Assembly (NCBI RefSeq): GCF_035917675.1 | Contig: NZ_CP109104.1 | Span: 6,386,001-6,450,000, forward strand | Origin: Streptomyces sp. NBC_01775 | GTDB lineage: Bacteria; Actinomycetota; Actinomycetes; Streptomycetales; Streptomycetaceae | Direction: 5' to 3' | DNA: 64,000 nucleotides | Shown: positions 63,862 to 64,000 of the stretch, piece after piece | Layout of the letters: every line of letters starts with the position of its first letter | Position numbering within the stretch: position 1 is the stretch's first letter | Notes under the pieces: generated by a model | The model's database searches: none | Seen by the model: the letters and a program-made list of their open reading frames with translations, nothing else | Told to the model about the DNA's origin: nothing | Program-made: the position numbers and the translations under genes

Positions 63862-64000
63862 CCTACCTCCCCGTTCGCTTCGCGTGCTTCTTGTGTACGG
63901 CCTGCCTGCTGACCCCGAGGGCCGCGCCGATCTCGTCCCAGGACCAGCCCCGGCGCCGCGCGCTGTCGACCTGGAGCGCCTCCAGGCGCTCCGCGAGCCG
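63862..64000 (-). CDS. Small helix-turn-helix protein (partial, N-terminus off the right edge)
   Basis: The reverse strand gives RLAERLEALQVDSARRRGWS, WDEIGAALGVSRQAVHKKHA and KRTGR before a TAG at 63862. GWSWDEIGAALGVSRQAVHKK is a plain recognition helix. In actinomycetes such a gene commonly precedes a Clp N-domain gene. The start is cut off. Confidence 0.8.

Overview
The window looks like a piece of Streptomyces chromosome. GC content is very high with strong third-position bias, GTG starts are common, many starts follow GGAGG-type ribosome sites, and genes often overlap as GTGA or ATGA. Content also fits: an HrdA-type sigma factor beside dnaG and dgt, pyruvate phosphate dikinase, ScbR-type (gamma-butyrolactone receptor family) regulators, MmyB-type XRE regulators and secreted S1 proteases. 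I see no rRNA, tRNA, CRISPR array or complete insertion sequence. The gene at each edge is cut.

Layout. 1-9 kb: ArsR with a divergent old-yellow-enzyme, a deleted AhpD-like remnant, an RHH/VOC/methyltransferase operon, an acetyltransferase, a PLP decarboxylase divergent from its likely MocR regulator, an epoxide hydrolase. 8.5-20 kb: a secreted protease-fold protein that has lost its catalytic triad, a DUF4232 lipoprotein, an unknown membrane protein, an aldo/keto reductase-TetR operon behind a 38-bp palindromic operator, an MFS/XRE divergent pair, dusB, small housekeeping genes. 20-30 kb: ppdK, MerR-thioredoxin, a short-chain dehydrogenase translationally coupled to an orphan response regulator, aroQ, a cupin, and an NmrA-like reductase divergent from an AraC regulator.

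30-43 kb is the accessory-looking part. Twice there is an ScbR-type regulator followed by a gene for an IS701-transposase-like protein whose first catalytic Asp is gone. A related 20-bp palindrome lies before each transposase-like gene and before the second regulator, with a weaker match before an MFS exporter. The two copies flank an ECF sigma / alkylated-DNA repair operon, two short-chain dehydrogenases, a LysR gene and an esterase remnant. I read this as a possible signal-responsive regulon built around domesticated transposases.

43-64 kb returns to core genes: cutA, dgt, a ferredoxin-reductase-like flavoprotein, pyruvate oxidase, dnaG, hrdA, a trypsin, a heterodimeric ABC exporter, a sugar kinase, a MalY-type lyase, two tandem four-cysteine secreted proteins and a Clp-N/HTH pair. 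dnaG carries an in-frame intein of 313 residues with a LAGLIDADG endonuclease, placed exactly inside the CHC2 zinc finger.

Most function names rest on recognising motifs by eye. Operators, starts and terminators are read from sequence symmetry and spacing and were not tested by any search.
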